A stretch of DNA of 28,524 nucleotides from a virus. The stretch lies in the IMG/VR virus record IMGVR_UViG_3300045930_000274, positions 1 to 28,524 of that record; one strand, given 5' to 3'. The notes beneath the pieces are model-generated. The model saw only the letters and a list, made by a program, of their open reading frames with translations, made no database searches and was not told the origin of the DNA. Position 1 is the stretch's first letter. Every line of letters begins with the position of its first letter. Below are positions 15,814 through 22,788 of this stretch, piece after piece. Made by a program: the position numbers and the translations under genes.

Positions 15814-17645
15814 GGTATCTCGTGTCTGTGCTCCTGCTGCTCGGGGCGCTGGCGCCGGCCGGCGCGCAGCCCACCGGCGGGACGGCCACGCAAGCCGGCG
15901 CGTCGTTTGTCTCCCTGCGAGTCGCGAAGTCGGGCAGCGGCTCCGGCACCATCACCGGCGCCGGGCCCATTAATTGCGGGACGCAGTGCGATGCCTCCTA
16001 CGTGACGGGCGTGACCGTGCGCTTGGTCGCCGTGGCCTCGAGCGGCTCCACCTTTACCGGATGGTCGGGGGCCTGCGAAGGCACGGGCACCTGTGCCGTG
16101 ACCATGAGCGCCCCGCAAACCGTCACGGCCACCTTTGCGGTGCCCCAGACCGTCGATCGCTACGCCGGGCCGAGCGGAACGGGCAGCCCCAACGACTGCA
16201 CCAGCTATAGCTCGCCATGCCATATCGCTAGACTCATGCAGGTCCTGGCCTGCGGTGAAACCGCCATGTTGCGCGACGGCGAATATACCGGGTCTACCAA
16301 TAACGCCATCGATCTGTATAACGCCCCACCCGCCCATCCGACGTGTACGGCCGACAGTCAAATTCGGATTGTGGCCGAAACCGACGGCGGGGTGTTCATT
16401 AACGGGGACGGGGCGCGGGCGACGTTTAATGTGGCCGGCGTAACCTACTGGAATTTTGAAGGCTTTGATGCGGGCAATAGCGGCAACGGAGAATACCCCG
16501 GCTATGTGGGCGGCACCGGCAGCAGCGTCCCCACCACCAACAGCAGCTTCAAACGGATGTGTTTCTCTAATGCGTACAACGAAGGCGTCAGCGCCTCCAA
16601 CCGAAATCTACACGTCTTCGGAACCTCGGGAGTGACCAACAGTCTGTTTGAAGATATTTGCGCCCACGGATGGGGCCGCAATACATTGCTGACCAACAAC
16701 GATTTCGGCGAGATCAACGGCAATACTTATCGCCGCTTTTGGCTCCGATTTGAAGGGTACGTGAACGCCGCGGATAACTACGTCTCCCAGGTGAACTATT
16801 TGAGCAATTCGCCCGCCAGTCCAGCGAGCGGCAATAATACCTATGAGAATTTCATCGTCATTCATAGCGGCGAACAGAACCCCAGCTTCACGGGCGCCGA
16901 AAAATATATGGGCATGTCTCGCCGCTGGACGAGCCTGCCCGATGCCCGCGTGGGATTTGTTTTGTACGCCTACTCAACGAGCTACGCCGGGAGTCAACCC
17001 TTCTATCGCGATGTGAATGCCAACGGGGCGAATGAGGCGTGGACCACGAACGCCGTCGATATGTTCGCCGATGCGCGATCTCACTCCACGGTGGCGCCGA
17101 TCCACATGGATTGCTCGATGGGCGCCAATCCGACCAAGTGCGCGACGAATAGCGCCGACCGGTTGACGGCCATCCGGGCCTCGGGCGGCGCCACGTCCAT
17201 TTTCAATTTCCAGAACACCACGAACACGAACGAATGCACCTCCCTGGCGAGTTGTCCGAATTTTTATACAGGGGTGGCGCAGGGTGGCGGCTCGACGCCC
17301 GGCGCGCGAAATTGTTTCGCGTATAGTGGTGGCTCGCTGACCTCGACGCCGCTCTGGCCGTGGCCGATGGATGACCGCATCAAGGCATCGCTGGCTCGAG
17401 CGAATGCGGCGGGGAAGGGCGGCACCGCGCTCGCTGGCACCACCGGGATCTTTTGGGCCGCGAACACCGTCACCAGCGAGATCGTGTCCCGCTACGGCGC
17501 GATCCCCGTGGGCTGTATGAGTGGTTCGACGCTCCGGCTCCGTCATTGGGTCCTGCCGTTTCTCACCAGTGGCGTCTACTTCTTACTCGCCGGCGCAGCG
17601 CTTGCGCGGCGACGGAGGCCCCACGATGCCCTTCGATCCTACTGA
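15810..17645 (+). CDS. exported beta-helix protein with C-terminal membrane anchor
   Basis: The 611-residue protein begins with a clear signal peptide (MRYLVSVLLLLGALAPAGAQ). Residues about 36-113 form a bacterial repeat domain of the InlB-B/'TFTGWSGACEG..C.VTM' type with paired Cys. A right-handed beta-helix-like region follows (about 130-490) with Asn/Thr/Gly-rich turns (GYVGGTGSSVPTTNSSFKR). The C-terminus has a hydrophobic segment (about 583-602) followed by RRRR, resembling sorting or anchor tails. A signal peptide plus anchor is unusual for a tail fibre and suggests a surface protein of the host. Bases about 16200-17250 are of clearly lower GC (near 50 percent by eye in sampled lines). 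Confidence 0.7.
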   Translation: MRYLVSVLLLLGALAPAGAQPTGGTATQAGASFVSLRVAKSGSGSGTITGAGPINCGTQCDASYVTGVTVRLVAVASSGSTFTGWSGACEGTGTCAVTMSAPQTVTATFAVPQTVDRYAGPSGTGSPNDCTSYSSPCHIARLMQVLACGETAMLRDGEYTGSTNNAIDLYNAPPAHPTCTADSQIRIVAETDGGVFINGDGARATFNVAGVTYWNFEGFDAGNSGNGEYPGYVGGTGSSVPTTNSSFKRMCFSNAYNEGVSASNRNLHVFGTSGVTNSLFEDICAHGWGRNTLLTNNDFGEINGNTYRRFWLRFEGYVNAADNYVSQVNYLSNSPASPASGNNTYENFIVIHSGEQNPSFTGAEKYMGMSRRWTSLPDARVGFVLYAYSTSYAGSQPFYRDVNANGANEAWTTNAVDMFADARSHSTVAPIHMDCSMGANPTKCATNSADRLTAIRASGGATSIFNFQNTTNTNECTSLASCPNFYTGVAQGGGSTPGARNCFAYSGGSLTSTPLWPWPMDDRIKASLARANAAGKGGTALAGTTGIFWAANTVTSEIVSRYGAIPVGCMSGSTLRLRHWVLPFLTSGVYFLLAGAALARRRRPHDALRSY

Positions 17646-17862
17646 TGAGCGCGAGCGCACGCCGTGGCGCGCCGGGACGACGCGGTGGCGTCTGCCGGGC
17701 CTGCCGCAGTCCTTCGAAAATCGCTTGCTCCTGATCGGCGGCGTCTTGGTTGTGCTGGATTTTCTGCACTTGGCCCGCAGCTTCGCGTCAGAGTTTACGG
17801 GGCTCCTGATGCTCCCGGTCAGCCTGATCCGCACGCTCGGGCAGTGGCTGAGCGCCTGGTAA
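17626..17862 (+). CDS. small membrane protein, possible holin
   Basis: I chose ATG 17626 because GGAGG lies 7 bases upstream; it overlaps the previous gene by 20 bases. The 78-residue product is charged at the N-terminus (DPTDERERTPWRAGTTRWR). It then has two hydrophobic stretches, RLLLIGGVLVVLDFLHLA (33-50) and FTGLLMLPVSLIRTLGQWL (58-76). Small size, two helices and phage context allow a holin, but no lysis gene is adjacent. Its stop shares bases with the next ATG. Confidence 0.6.
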   Translation: MPFDPTDERERTPWRAGTTRWRLPGLPQSFENRLLLIGGVLVVLDFLHLARSFASEFTGLLMLPVSLIRTLGQWLSAW

Positions 17863-18602
17863 TGGGCATCACCGAAGTTTCGGGTCAGAAGTCGTCCTCA
17901 CCCGTGCGCGACGATAACGTGGCCTCGTCCACGCTGGCCTTTCCGAATCCGGTCACGGCGGGTAATTTGATCGTGTTCGCTGGGGCTGTGTGGAATGACG
18001 CCGCGGTGGCCAGTGTGACCGTCACCAAATCCGCCGGGGGCGCCACGCTGGTTTCTCCGGGCATAATCGCCGTCGCGGGTGAGTTGACGCCGACGGTCAC
18101 CGATAATTTCCCGTGGCTCGCGTATGGGATCGTCGAGACGGGCGGCACGTTGACGCTACAAGTGGCGCCGAGCACGACCAGCGGCAATTACATCAATGCG
18201 CAAGTCGATGAATTCACCGGCGTCGATCCCACGCCGCTCGATGCGACGGGCAGCGAAACGACGGGCGAGGGGTCATCGGGCCCGGCCACCGGCACCATTA
18301 CCACCGCCACGGCGGGCGCCTTAATTGTCGGGGTGCTGTGCTTGTATGGCGGCGCCGTGATCAATGTCGGCTCGGGCTACACGCAACTGGACGAAGACGA
18401 AACGCAGAATCGCGTGGCCTATAACTCCCAGTGGTCGCTCGCCGGGGCGGCCGGATCCTATAACGTGGATTGGACGGGATGGAGCGGAGCCACGCGCGGG
18501 TGGAGTTTGATTAGTCTCGCATTCAAAGAGCTGGCCACGACGCCGCCGCTGCCCGCCGATGCGGTGCCTGCCCGCCCGCTGCGCTCCACGATGCGCTGGT
18601 GA
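17862..18602 (+). CDS. beta-sandwich virion protein (tail fibre region)
   Basis: Start ATG 17862 overlaps the preceding TAA. The 246-residue protein has few charges, many Thr, Gly, Ala and Val, and strand pairs such as AGNLIVFAGAVWND, VAPSTTSGNYINAQVDEFTG and AGALIVGVLCLYGGAVINVG. The lectin-like jelly-roll pattern 'G..LIV..A.W' is seen in several phage and secreted bacterial proteins. The last 25 residues are Pro-rich (TTPPLPADAVPARPL). Likely a tail surface or receptor-binding protein. Confidence 0.65.
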   Translation: MGITEVSGQKSSSPVRDDNVASSTLAFPNPVTAGNLIVFAGAVWNDAAVASVTVTKSAGGATLVSPGIIAVAGELTPTVTDNFPWLAYGIVETGGTLTLQVAPSTTSGNYINAQVDEFTGVDPTPLDATGSETTGEGSSGPATGTITTATAGALIVGVLCLYGGAVINVGSGYTQLDEDETQNRVAYNSQWSLAGAAGSYNVDWTGWSGATRGWSLISLAFKELATTPPLPADAVPARPLRSTMRW

Positions 18603-18603
18603 C

Positions 18604-19131
18604 ATGGCCAGCACCGGCAACGTCTTCGTCGGGACGGGCGAGAACAACGCCGGTATCGGCGCAACGGCGTGGACGAACCCCGGCAATATCACCTCCGACA
18701 ATGCGACGGATGCCTCATGCAACGCCGCCGCGACCTCGCAGTACCTCGTCGGGCGTAATTGCGGGTTTGCGATTCCCACGGACGCCACGATCGTCGGCGT
18801 GACGGTGCGGATCGAAGCCGCCGAAACCTCGGCCGGCTCCGAAACGCTTAACGGGCGCTTGCAGGATGAAACGGGGGCGCTGACCGGGAGCGGCAAGACG
18901 GCCAGCATCGGCGGCACGACGCCGACCGTGTACACCTACGGGGGCACCGCGGACCTCTGGGGCGCCACGCTGACGCCCGCGATCGTCAATGACGCGGACT
19001 TCGGCGTGCGCTTTTGGTTCACGACCGCGCACAACATGACGGTCGATTACGTCACGATCGCCATCGAGTATTCCACGCCGACGCCTGCCGAATTCTGGGT
19101 GCCCGAGCTGCAGACCGCCATCGCCCCATGA
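18604..19131 (+). CDS. beta-rich virion protein
   Basis: The ATG at 18604 begins 1 base after the preceding stop. The 175-residue protein shows a beta-sandwich pattern typical of phage-borne carbohydrate-binding-like domains: CGFAIPTDATIVGVTVRIEAAET, then LWGATLTPAIVNDADFGVRF, ending YVTIAIEYS. The same 'IPTDATIVGV.V....' plan occurs in many phage structural proteins of unknown role. It overlaps the repeat protein (ATGA). Confidence 0.7.
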   Translation: MASTGNVFVGTGENNAGIGATAWTNPGNITSDNATDASCNAAATSQYLVGRNCGFAIPTDATIVGVTVRIEAAETSAGSETLNGRLQDETGALTGSGKTASIGGTTPTVYTYGGTADLWGATLTPAIVNDADFGVRFWFTTAHNMTVDYVTIAIEYSTPTPAEFWVPELQTAIAP

Positions 19132-20399
19132 TCAACCGCCGCGTGCCGCGCCCCATCGAGGAGCCGCGGCTCACGCGGTCGATCCTCTTTGAAGTCGTCC
19201 CGATCGGCGTCGGCGGGCCCGTCCCGACGCCGCAAGAATTCTGGCAGCCGCTCCGCGTCAAGGCCGAGGCCCCGACGCTCACGCCTCCGCTCACGACGAC
19301 GGTCCTGCTCGGCGAGTACGTCTATCCCGTCCCCGAGCCGCCCGTCCCGATCCGCGTAGACATGGCCCCACTGCGGGCGCGCTATGAAGCGCCGCCCATT
19401 CGCTATGCGCCCGTGCTGCTCGTGGGCCTCGTCGAGACGGTGCCGCTGCCGATCGATGTCGTCACCGCGCCGCTCACAAATGCCTCACAGATCCTCGAGC
19501 CGATTCCGCGCGCCTCCCGGATCCTCACGCCGCCGGCCGTCGCCGTCGCGGCGCCGGTCAACCTGCTCACCCAGCAGCGCCCGCTGGCCCGGCCGATTCC
19601 GCCACCGATCCCGGCGCCCGTCCAGCGCCTCGTTACGGCCCCGATCCCCGACCGGCACCCGAGCCCGCTGCTGCTGACGGGGCGCATTGCGCCCGAGCCG
19701 ATCCAGGCACCGCGGCCGCGGCTGGTCGTCGTGCCGGTGGCCGATATCATCAACCCGCTGGATCTGCTGCGGCAGCAGCGCCCGCACGCCGGGATCATCC
19801 GGACGCCCGTCCTGGTGCGCCCGCCGGCGCTGGTGGCCGTCCCTGTCCCGGATCGCCACCCGAGCCCGCTCCTGCTCCAGATCCCGCGGCGGCTCGAGGA
19901 ACGGGCCCCGCTGCCGAGCTCGCGCCTGGTCGTCGTGCCGGTGGCCGATGCGCCCGTAGCGCCGCCGCCCGCGCTCGAATTCCTGGCGCCACGGCAGGCC
20001 GTGCGGCCGATCCCGGCCCGTATCACCGCCGGTGCCAGCCGCCTCGTCACGGTGCGGCCGACGCTGAATCTGCTGACCACCCAGGCCCCGCGGCAGGGGA
20101 TCCTGCGGGCGGTCCCCGCCGAGGCCGGCTATCGCCCCAGCCGCTATATCAGCATCGTCCCAGCCGATCGCATCCCGCCCGTGCTCCTGCTCATGGTGCG
20201 CCCGCAGCCGGTCTATGTGACGATGCCGCGGCCTTCTCAGCTCGTCGTCGTTCCCGAGATGGCCGAGATCATCACCGGCCCGCTCAATGTGTTCAAAGTG
20301 CCGCCGCATCGGCGCGGCTTCGCCAGCCCGCGCAATGAACGCCAAGGCTTTCCCAGCCAGATCCCGCGCCGCCACTTCCCGGCGCCCCGACGGAGATAA
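19128..20399 (+). CDS. proline-rich repeat protein
   Basis: Start ATG 19128 overlaps the previous stop (ATGA). The 423-residue protein is extremely rich in Pro, Arg, Val, Leu and Ala, with no Cys. The middle is built of about seven repeats of 31-39 residues, each opening with a strand such as RLVTAPIPD, RLVVVPVAD, ALVAVPVPD, RYISIVPAD or QLVVVPEMAE and followed by 'P..LLL' and a basic Pro turn. Two pairs of units repeat at about 67-68 codon spacing. No family is recognised. It is likely a rod-like, non-globular tail component or a chaperone-like scaffold. Confidence 0.7.
   Translation: MINRRVPRPIEEPRLTRSILFEVVPIGVGGPVPTPQEFWQPLRVKAEAPTLTPPLTTTVLLGEYVYPVPEPPVPIRVDMAPLRARYEAPPIRYAPVLLVGLVETVPLPIDVVTAPLTNASQILEPIPRASRILTPPAVAVAAPVNLLTQQRPLARPIPPPIPAPVQRLVTAPIPDRHPSPLLLTGRIAPEPIQAPRPRLVVVPVADIINPLDLLRQQRPHAGIIRTPVLVRPPALVAVPVPDRHPSPLLLQIPRRLEERAPLPSSRLVVVPVADAPVAPPPALEFLAPRQAVRPIPARITAGASRLVTVRPTLNLLTTQAPRQGILRAVPAEAGYRPSRYISIVPADRIPPVLLLMVRPQPVYVTMPRPSQLVVVPEMAEIITGPLNVFKVPPHRRGFASPRNERQGFPSQIPRRHFPAPRRR
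19630..20310 (+). repeat. degenerate about 33-codon tandem repeats
   Basis: Within the Pro-rich gene, the codons for PDRHPSPLLL occur at 19647 and 19848 (201 bases apart), and those for LVVVPVAD at 19722 and 19926 (204 bases apart). The half-period units diverge more. The periodicity is best seen at protein level and suggests expansion by unequal recombination followed by drift. Confidence 0.7.
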
Positions 20400-20401
20400 T
20401 C

Positions 20402-20710
20402 ATGCTGCTCGGCACCGTCTATCCGCCCAAGCAACCGAGTGAGTCGTTTCCGGTGGGGATCGACTTCACCAACGATCTCGCCACCGGGGAGACCATCAGC
20501 AGCGCCGTGACCACCGCGCTCCGACTGAGCGATGGTGAGGACGTGAGCGCGGAAATCTTGACCGGCGTGGAGCTGATTGCCACGCCCGTCGTCGCCAAGC
20601 GCGTCATCGCCGGCGATCCCGGTGAGCTCTACCGGATGCAGATCACCATCACGACCAGCGGGCTCAATACCTACGAGCACGAGGTCGATATCCCGGTGGA
20701 GGAAAACTGA
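20402..20710 (+). CDS. small beta-sandwich phage protein
   Basis: The 102-residue product starts MLLGTVYPPKQPSESFPVGIDFTN and shows an immunoglobulin-like strand pattern (AVTTALRLSDGEDVSAEIL, YRMQITITTSGLNTYEHEVDIPVEE). The layout, with an initial 'PK.PSE.....DF...L..GE.I', matches small phage proteins found after fibre genes and often left without a name. It begins 2 bases after the repeat gene and is probably a virion or fibre-adaptor part. Confidence 0.7.
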   Translation: MLLGTVYPPKQPSESFPVGIDFTNDLATGETISSAVTTALRLSDGEDVSAEILTGVELIATPVVAKRVIAGDPGELYRMQITITTSGLNTYEHEVDIPVEEN

Positions 20711-20715
20711 GACGG

Positions 20716-20934
20716 GTGCTCCTGCTCGTCGCGTGTCTCAGCGCCGCGTGCTCGAGCGCAGGCACGGCGCGCGATCTCGCCGCCGTGAAGGGCTGGGATT
20801 ATCGGGGCGAAACCGTCGGCGAGATCATTTATCTCTATTGCCGCCGGGCCGCCCCGCGGGAGCAATTGATCTTCCAGTGGGGTGTGGAGCGCACCGTTGG
20901 GCCCCATCGGCTCACGATTCAGTGCGCCGATTGA
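20716..20934 (+). CDS. small lipoprotein
   Basis: The start is uncertain. GTG 20716 gives MLLLVACLSAAC. A CTG at 20707, overlapping the previous TGA, would add Arg-Arg in front and give a classical lipoprotein signal (RRVLLLVACLSAAC). The lipobox LSAAC is clear. The mature part is about 60 residues with two Cys (YLYCRRAAP, RLTIQCAD). Lipid-anchored in the envelope of a Gram-negative host, it could be an exclusion or lysis-linked (Rz1-like) protein, though it lacks the Pro-rich character of Rz1. Its end overlaps the converging minus-strand gene by 16 bases. Confidence 0.65.
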   Translation: MLLLVACLSAACSSAGTARDLAAVKGWDYRGETVGEIIYLYCRRAAPREQLIFQWGVERTVGPHRLTIQCAD

Positions 20935-21110
20935 GCTTCCTCGATGGCCCGGGCGTGGAAACTGCGCCATTGGGCCCATTCGGTGTCGGATCTTGGAGTA
21001 TGCCGGGACAAATCAGTCAGCGCCGCCCGCGCCTCGGCGAGTTGCTGGCGTAGGGTGTCCGTGGGGCACGAATGCCCGCATAGAGGACACTCGCGTAATT
21101 CTTCGCTCAT
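20919..21110 (-). CDS. small zinc-finger-like protein, last gene of immunity operon
   Basis: The 63-residue protein reads MSEELRECPLCGHSC then a helix (TLRQQLAEARAALTDLSRH) and WAQWRSFHARAIEEAQ. CPLCGHSC supplies three Cys and one His for zinc, or half of a dimeric site. Start 21110 overlaps the DUF1566 stop by ATGA, and an SD-like GAG is near. The end overlaps the plus-strand lipoprotein gene tail to tail. No known family. Confidence 0.65.
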   Translation of the reverse strand: MSEELRECPLCGHSCPTDTLRQQLAEARAALTDLSRHTPRSDTEWAQWRSFHARAIEEAQSAH

Positions 21111-21775
21111 CGATTCCGCACCGGCCACCAGCAGAGCTGGTAATTCGTCATGCCCGACACAGAGGCCCATTCCCGCTGCAGCCGCGTGATATCGACCAGC
21201 ACCACGGCGCCCGGCTCCCGGAAATACGTCGAGGTCCAATAGCCGCCGCACGTGATGAAGGGATCGCCCGGCGTGGCTTGGCCGGTCCCCGCGGCGTTAC
21301 TCAGCATCGGATTCAGATAGCGGTAGTCGAGCAGGCTCTCCAGCTCGCGCAGGTTGGCGAGTCGCCAATCGCCAGGATCGCTGCGATCCGTGAGGCCGCA
21401 CTGCCCATCGGCGAGCTCGCGCGTGCGGGCGAGGGCGCCCCACCAATTTTCGGTGCCGCACGCGGAATTCTGGAGCCAGACGAGGCCCGTCAAGAGATCC
21501 GTCACCGTGCCGTTGCGATTGTCGCGGAAGCGCGGCGTCGGCAGGGGGACGCCGGCTTGGAGATCGCCGTCATCGCCGGCGGTCAACGTGGGGGCGCCGG
21601 TGGAGGGGACGGGTGCCGGGGCTTTAGGCCCGGCGCCGACGGAGCTGGCGCTGAGGAGCGAGAGCACCAGGCCGACGAGCGCGCAGCTCATCGCCGAGCG
21701 CAGCGGACGCCATGTGCAGCTCGAGGAGTTGACGGATGAGGCGACCAGGAAACGACGCAATGTGCTGATGATCAT
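21107..21775 (-). CDS. secreted DUF1566 (Lcl C-terminal-like) protein
   Basis: The C-terminal about 140 residues match the DUF1566/Lcl_C domain: RFRDNRNGTVTDLLTGLVWLQ, WWGALARTRELADGQCGL, DWRLANLRELESLLDY, GYWTSTYF and LCWWPVRN. This fold occurs in surface and sugar-binding proteins. The start at 21775 has GGAGG 9 bases upstream and gives 222 residues. A later ATG at 21691 gives a cleaner signal peptide (MSCALVGLVLSLLSASSVGAG) but no ribosome site. Either way the product is exported. It lies downstream of the repressor gene on the same strand, so it may be made in the lysogen. Confidence 0.8.
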   Translation of the reverse strand: MIISTLRRFLVASSVNSSSCTWRPLRSAMSCALVGLVLSLLSASSVGAGPKAPAPVPSTGAPTLTAGDDGDLQAGVPLPTPRFRDNRNGTVTDLLTGLVWLQNSACGTENWWGALARTRELADGQCGLTDRSDPGDWRLANLRELESLLDYRYLNPMLSNAAGTGQATPGDPFITCGGYWTSTYFREPGAVVLVDITRLQREWASVSGMTNYQLCWWPVRNR

Positions 21776-21866
21776 GAGTCCACACCTCCACGGTGTAGTG
21801 GTCACGAAGGGGCCAACGCATTCCAACGTCATGGAAGCTAATGTGCAGGGCAATAGAGTTTGGCAT
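21624..21866 (-). CDS. possible small overlapping protein
   Basis: An 80-codon frame (a shorter version starts at 21821) overlaps the repressor end and the N-terminal part of the DUF1566 gene. Its residues HYTVEVWTHDHQHIASFPGRLIRQLLELHMASAA look more protein-like (strand, then amphipathic helix) than the alternative frame over the same bases. If real, the DUF1566 gene would start at 21691. There is no good ribosome site. Uncertain. Confidence 0.35.
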   Translation of the reverse strand: MPNSIALHISFHDVGMRWPLRDHYTVEVWTHDHQHIASFPGRLIRQLLELHMASAALGDELRARRPGALAPQRQLRRRRA

Positions 21867-22326
21867 AGGCCATCCATTTTAGGTGGCATCGGCCGCGCCA
21901 ACGATCATGCCAAACACGCCGCATCCCACTTCCGATAAGAGGGACGATGTTAAGCGCCACGGGCACCCATAGGGGCTGAGCCTCGGCCGAGCCCCGAGCG
22001 GTGGGGCCCACCACGGCGGCCCCGGCACCGAGCGAGAGCACCACCAATAGGTTTTTCAGCTTCCGCGCCCGGCCCTGCCGGGGTGCGGCTTTTCCCCGCT
22101 CGGCTCCCGTGAGTAACCATTCCGCGCTGCAATCCAGGGCGACACACAACCGGATCAGATCCTTAAAGGGGGTGTAGCGCTCGGAGAGCCAGTTGTAGAC
22201 GTTCGTTTTCTCGAAGCGGTGATCCCAGCAAAACCGCTGCACGTCCAGCTCGCCGCCATTCTTCACATAGCCGCGCTCGCGGAGCTTCGCCTCGATTCGC
22301 GGCCCGATCCCCGGATAATCGCCCAT
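21838..22326 (-). CDS. HTH repressor with hydrophobic C-terminal tail
   Basis: The start at 22326 has AAGAGG about 9 bases upstream; an upstream ATG at 22377 lacks one. The 162-residue protein has an XRE/CI-type helix-turn-helix (about 11-75): DVQRFCWDHRFEKTNVYNWLSER then FKDLIRLCVALDCSAEWLLTGA, the end being typical of phage repressors. A basic linker leads to two hydrophobic stretches (90-107 and 118-133). There is no S24 LexA-like protease domain, so RecA-driven self-cleavage is not expected. It faces a Cro/Ner-like gene and probably holds lysogeny. The hydrophobic tail may bind the membrane or a partner. Confidence 0.75.
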   Translation of the reverse strand: MGDYPGIGPRIEAKLRERGYVKNGGELDVQRFCWDHRFEKTNVYNWLSERYTPFKDLIRLCVALDCSAEWLLTGAERGKAAPRQGRARKLKNLLVVLSLGAGAAVVGPTARGSAEAQPLWVPVALNIVPLIGSGMRRVWHDRWRGRCHLKWMAYAKLYCPAH

Positions 22327-22337
22327 CGTGTGCAATC

Positions 22338-22350
22338 CTCTTGACAAGAG
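22338..22350. promoter_or_regulatory. 13-bp palindromic operator
   Basis: CTCTTGACAAGAG is a perfect odd palindrome around A22344 and covers the -35 of the rightward promoter. Its core CTTGACAAG recurs at 4486 and (with a central T) at 27998. Further half-site-like copies lie nearby: TTGTC at 22354-22358 and TGACA at 22369 and 22380. The best candidate for its binder is the adjacent HTH repressor. Confidence 0.65.
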
Positions 22351-22369
22351 TTTTTGTCGTGCGTATTCT
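22341..22369 (+). promoter_or_regulatory. strong sigma70-type promoter of early operon
   Basis: TTGACA (22341-22346) is followed after 17 bases by TATTCT (22364-22369). The -35 is perfect and the -10 matches four of six. The expected start of transcription, about 22376, is only about 3 bases before the ATG of the Cro/Ner-like gene, and no Shine-Dalgarno sequence is present, so the message should be nearly leaderless. Confidence 0.75.
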
Positions 22370-22378
22370 GACAGCGCC

Positions 22379-22606
22379 ATGACAAATACTATTGCAAGGT
22401 CCCCCAAAAAGCAAGCAGGCCGCGGGATTCGGCGGTTGCCGACCTGGGTACTCGTCCAGCGCTATCGCCGCGCCGGGCTGACGCAGTGGGGCATTGCGCG
22501 CGAGGCCGGCGTGTCGCAGGGCACCGTCGCGAGTGCCATCCACCGCCGGGCGAAGGGCCCGGCGGTCGATCGGGTGTGGGCCGTGCTCGAGCGGGTGCTG
22601 GCTTGA
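22379..22606 (+). CDS. Cro/Ner-like small HTH protein
   Basis: The 75-residue basic protein has a helix-turn-helix, GLTQWGIAREAGVSQGTVASAIHRR, preceded by LPTWVLVQRYRRA and followed by VDRVWAVLERVLA. The pattern resembles Ner-type phage regulators (helix - A-REAG-S--T--A). It is the first gene after the rightward promoter, with almost no leader and no ribosome site. It likely represses the divergent repressor promoter or commits to lytic growth. A later TTG start is possible. It overlaps the next gene by TTGA. Confidence 0.75.
   Translation: MTNTIARSPKKQAGRGIRRLPTWVLVQRYRRAGLTQWGIAREAGVSQGTVASAIHRRAKGPAVDRVWAVLERVLA
22386..22414 (-). promoter_or_regulatory. candidate promoter for repressor operon
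   Basis: On the minus strand TTGCTT (22414-22409) is 17 bases from TAGTAT (22391-22386), a moderate sigma70 match. It would start transcription at about 22379 with a leader of about 50 bases running over the palindromic operator to the repressor ATG at 22326. It overlaps the start of the divergent Cro/Ner-like gene, as in classic immunity regions. Confidence 0.4.
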
Positions 22607-22788
22607 CCACCACGGCGCACTTTCTCCCGCCCGAGCTGCAGGCCACCACGTTCTACGTCATCGGCCGCGAGCGCGCCTTCGCGATCGCCACCGCGCCCGT
22701 CGGCTGTCCCGTCTGCCACGTGGCCCACATGCTCTTTATCGTCGAGGCGACTGCGTATAGCTGCCTGCTGTGCGCGAAGGGGATGTGA
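22603..22788 (+). CDS. small zinc-ribbon protein
   Basis: The TTG at 22603 overlaps the preceding stop (TTGA) and gives 61 residues. One CPVCH and one CLLC pair at opposite ends of a short beta region (LFIVEATAYS) form a standard four-ligand zinc ribbon. The N-terminal FLPPELQATTFYVIGRERAFAIA is a strand pair. It overlaps the next ATG at TGATG. Unknown role in the early operon. Confidence 0.65.
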   Translation: MTTTAHFLPPELQATTFYVIGRERAFAIATAPVGCPVCHVAHMLFIVEATAYSCLLCAKGM

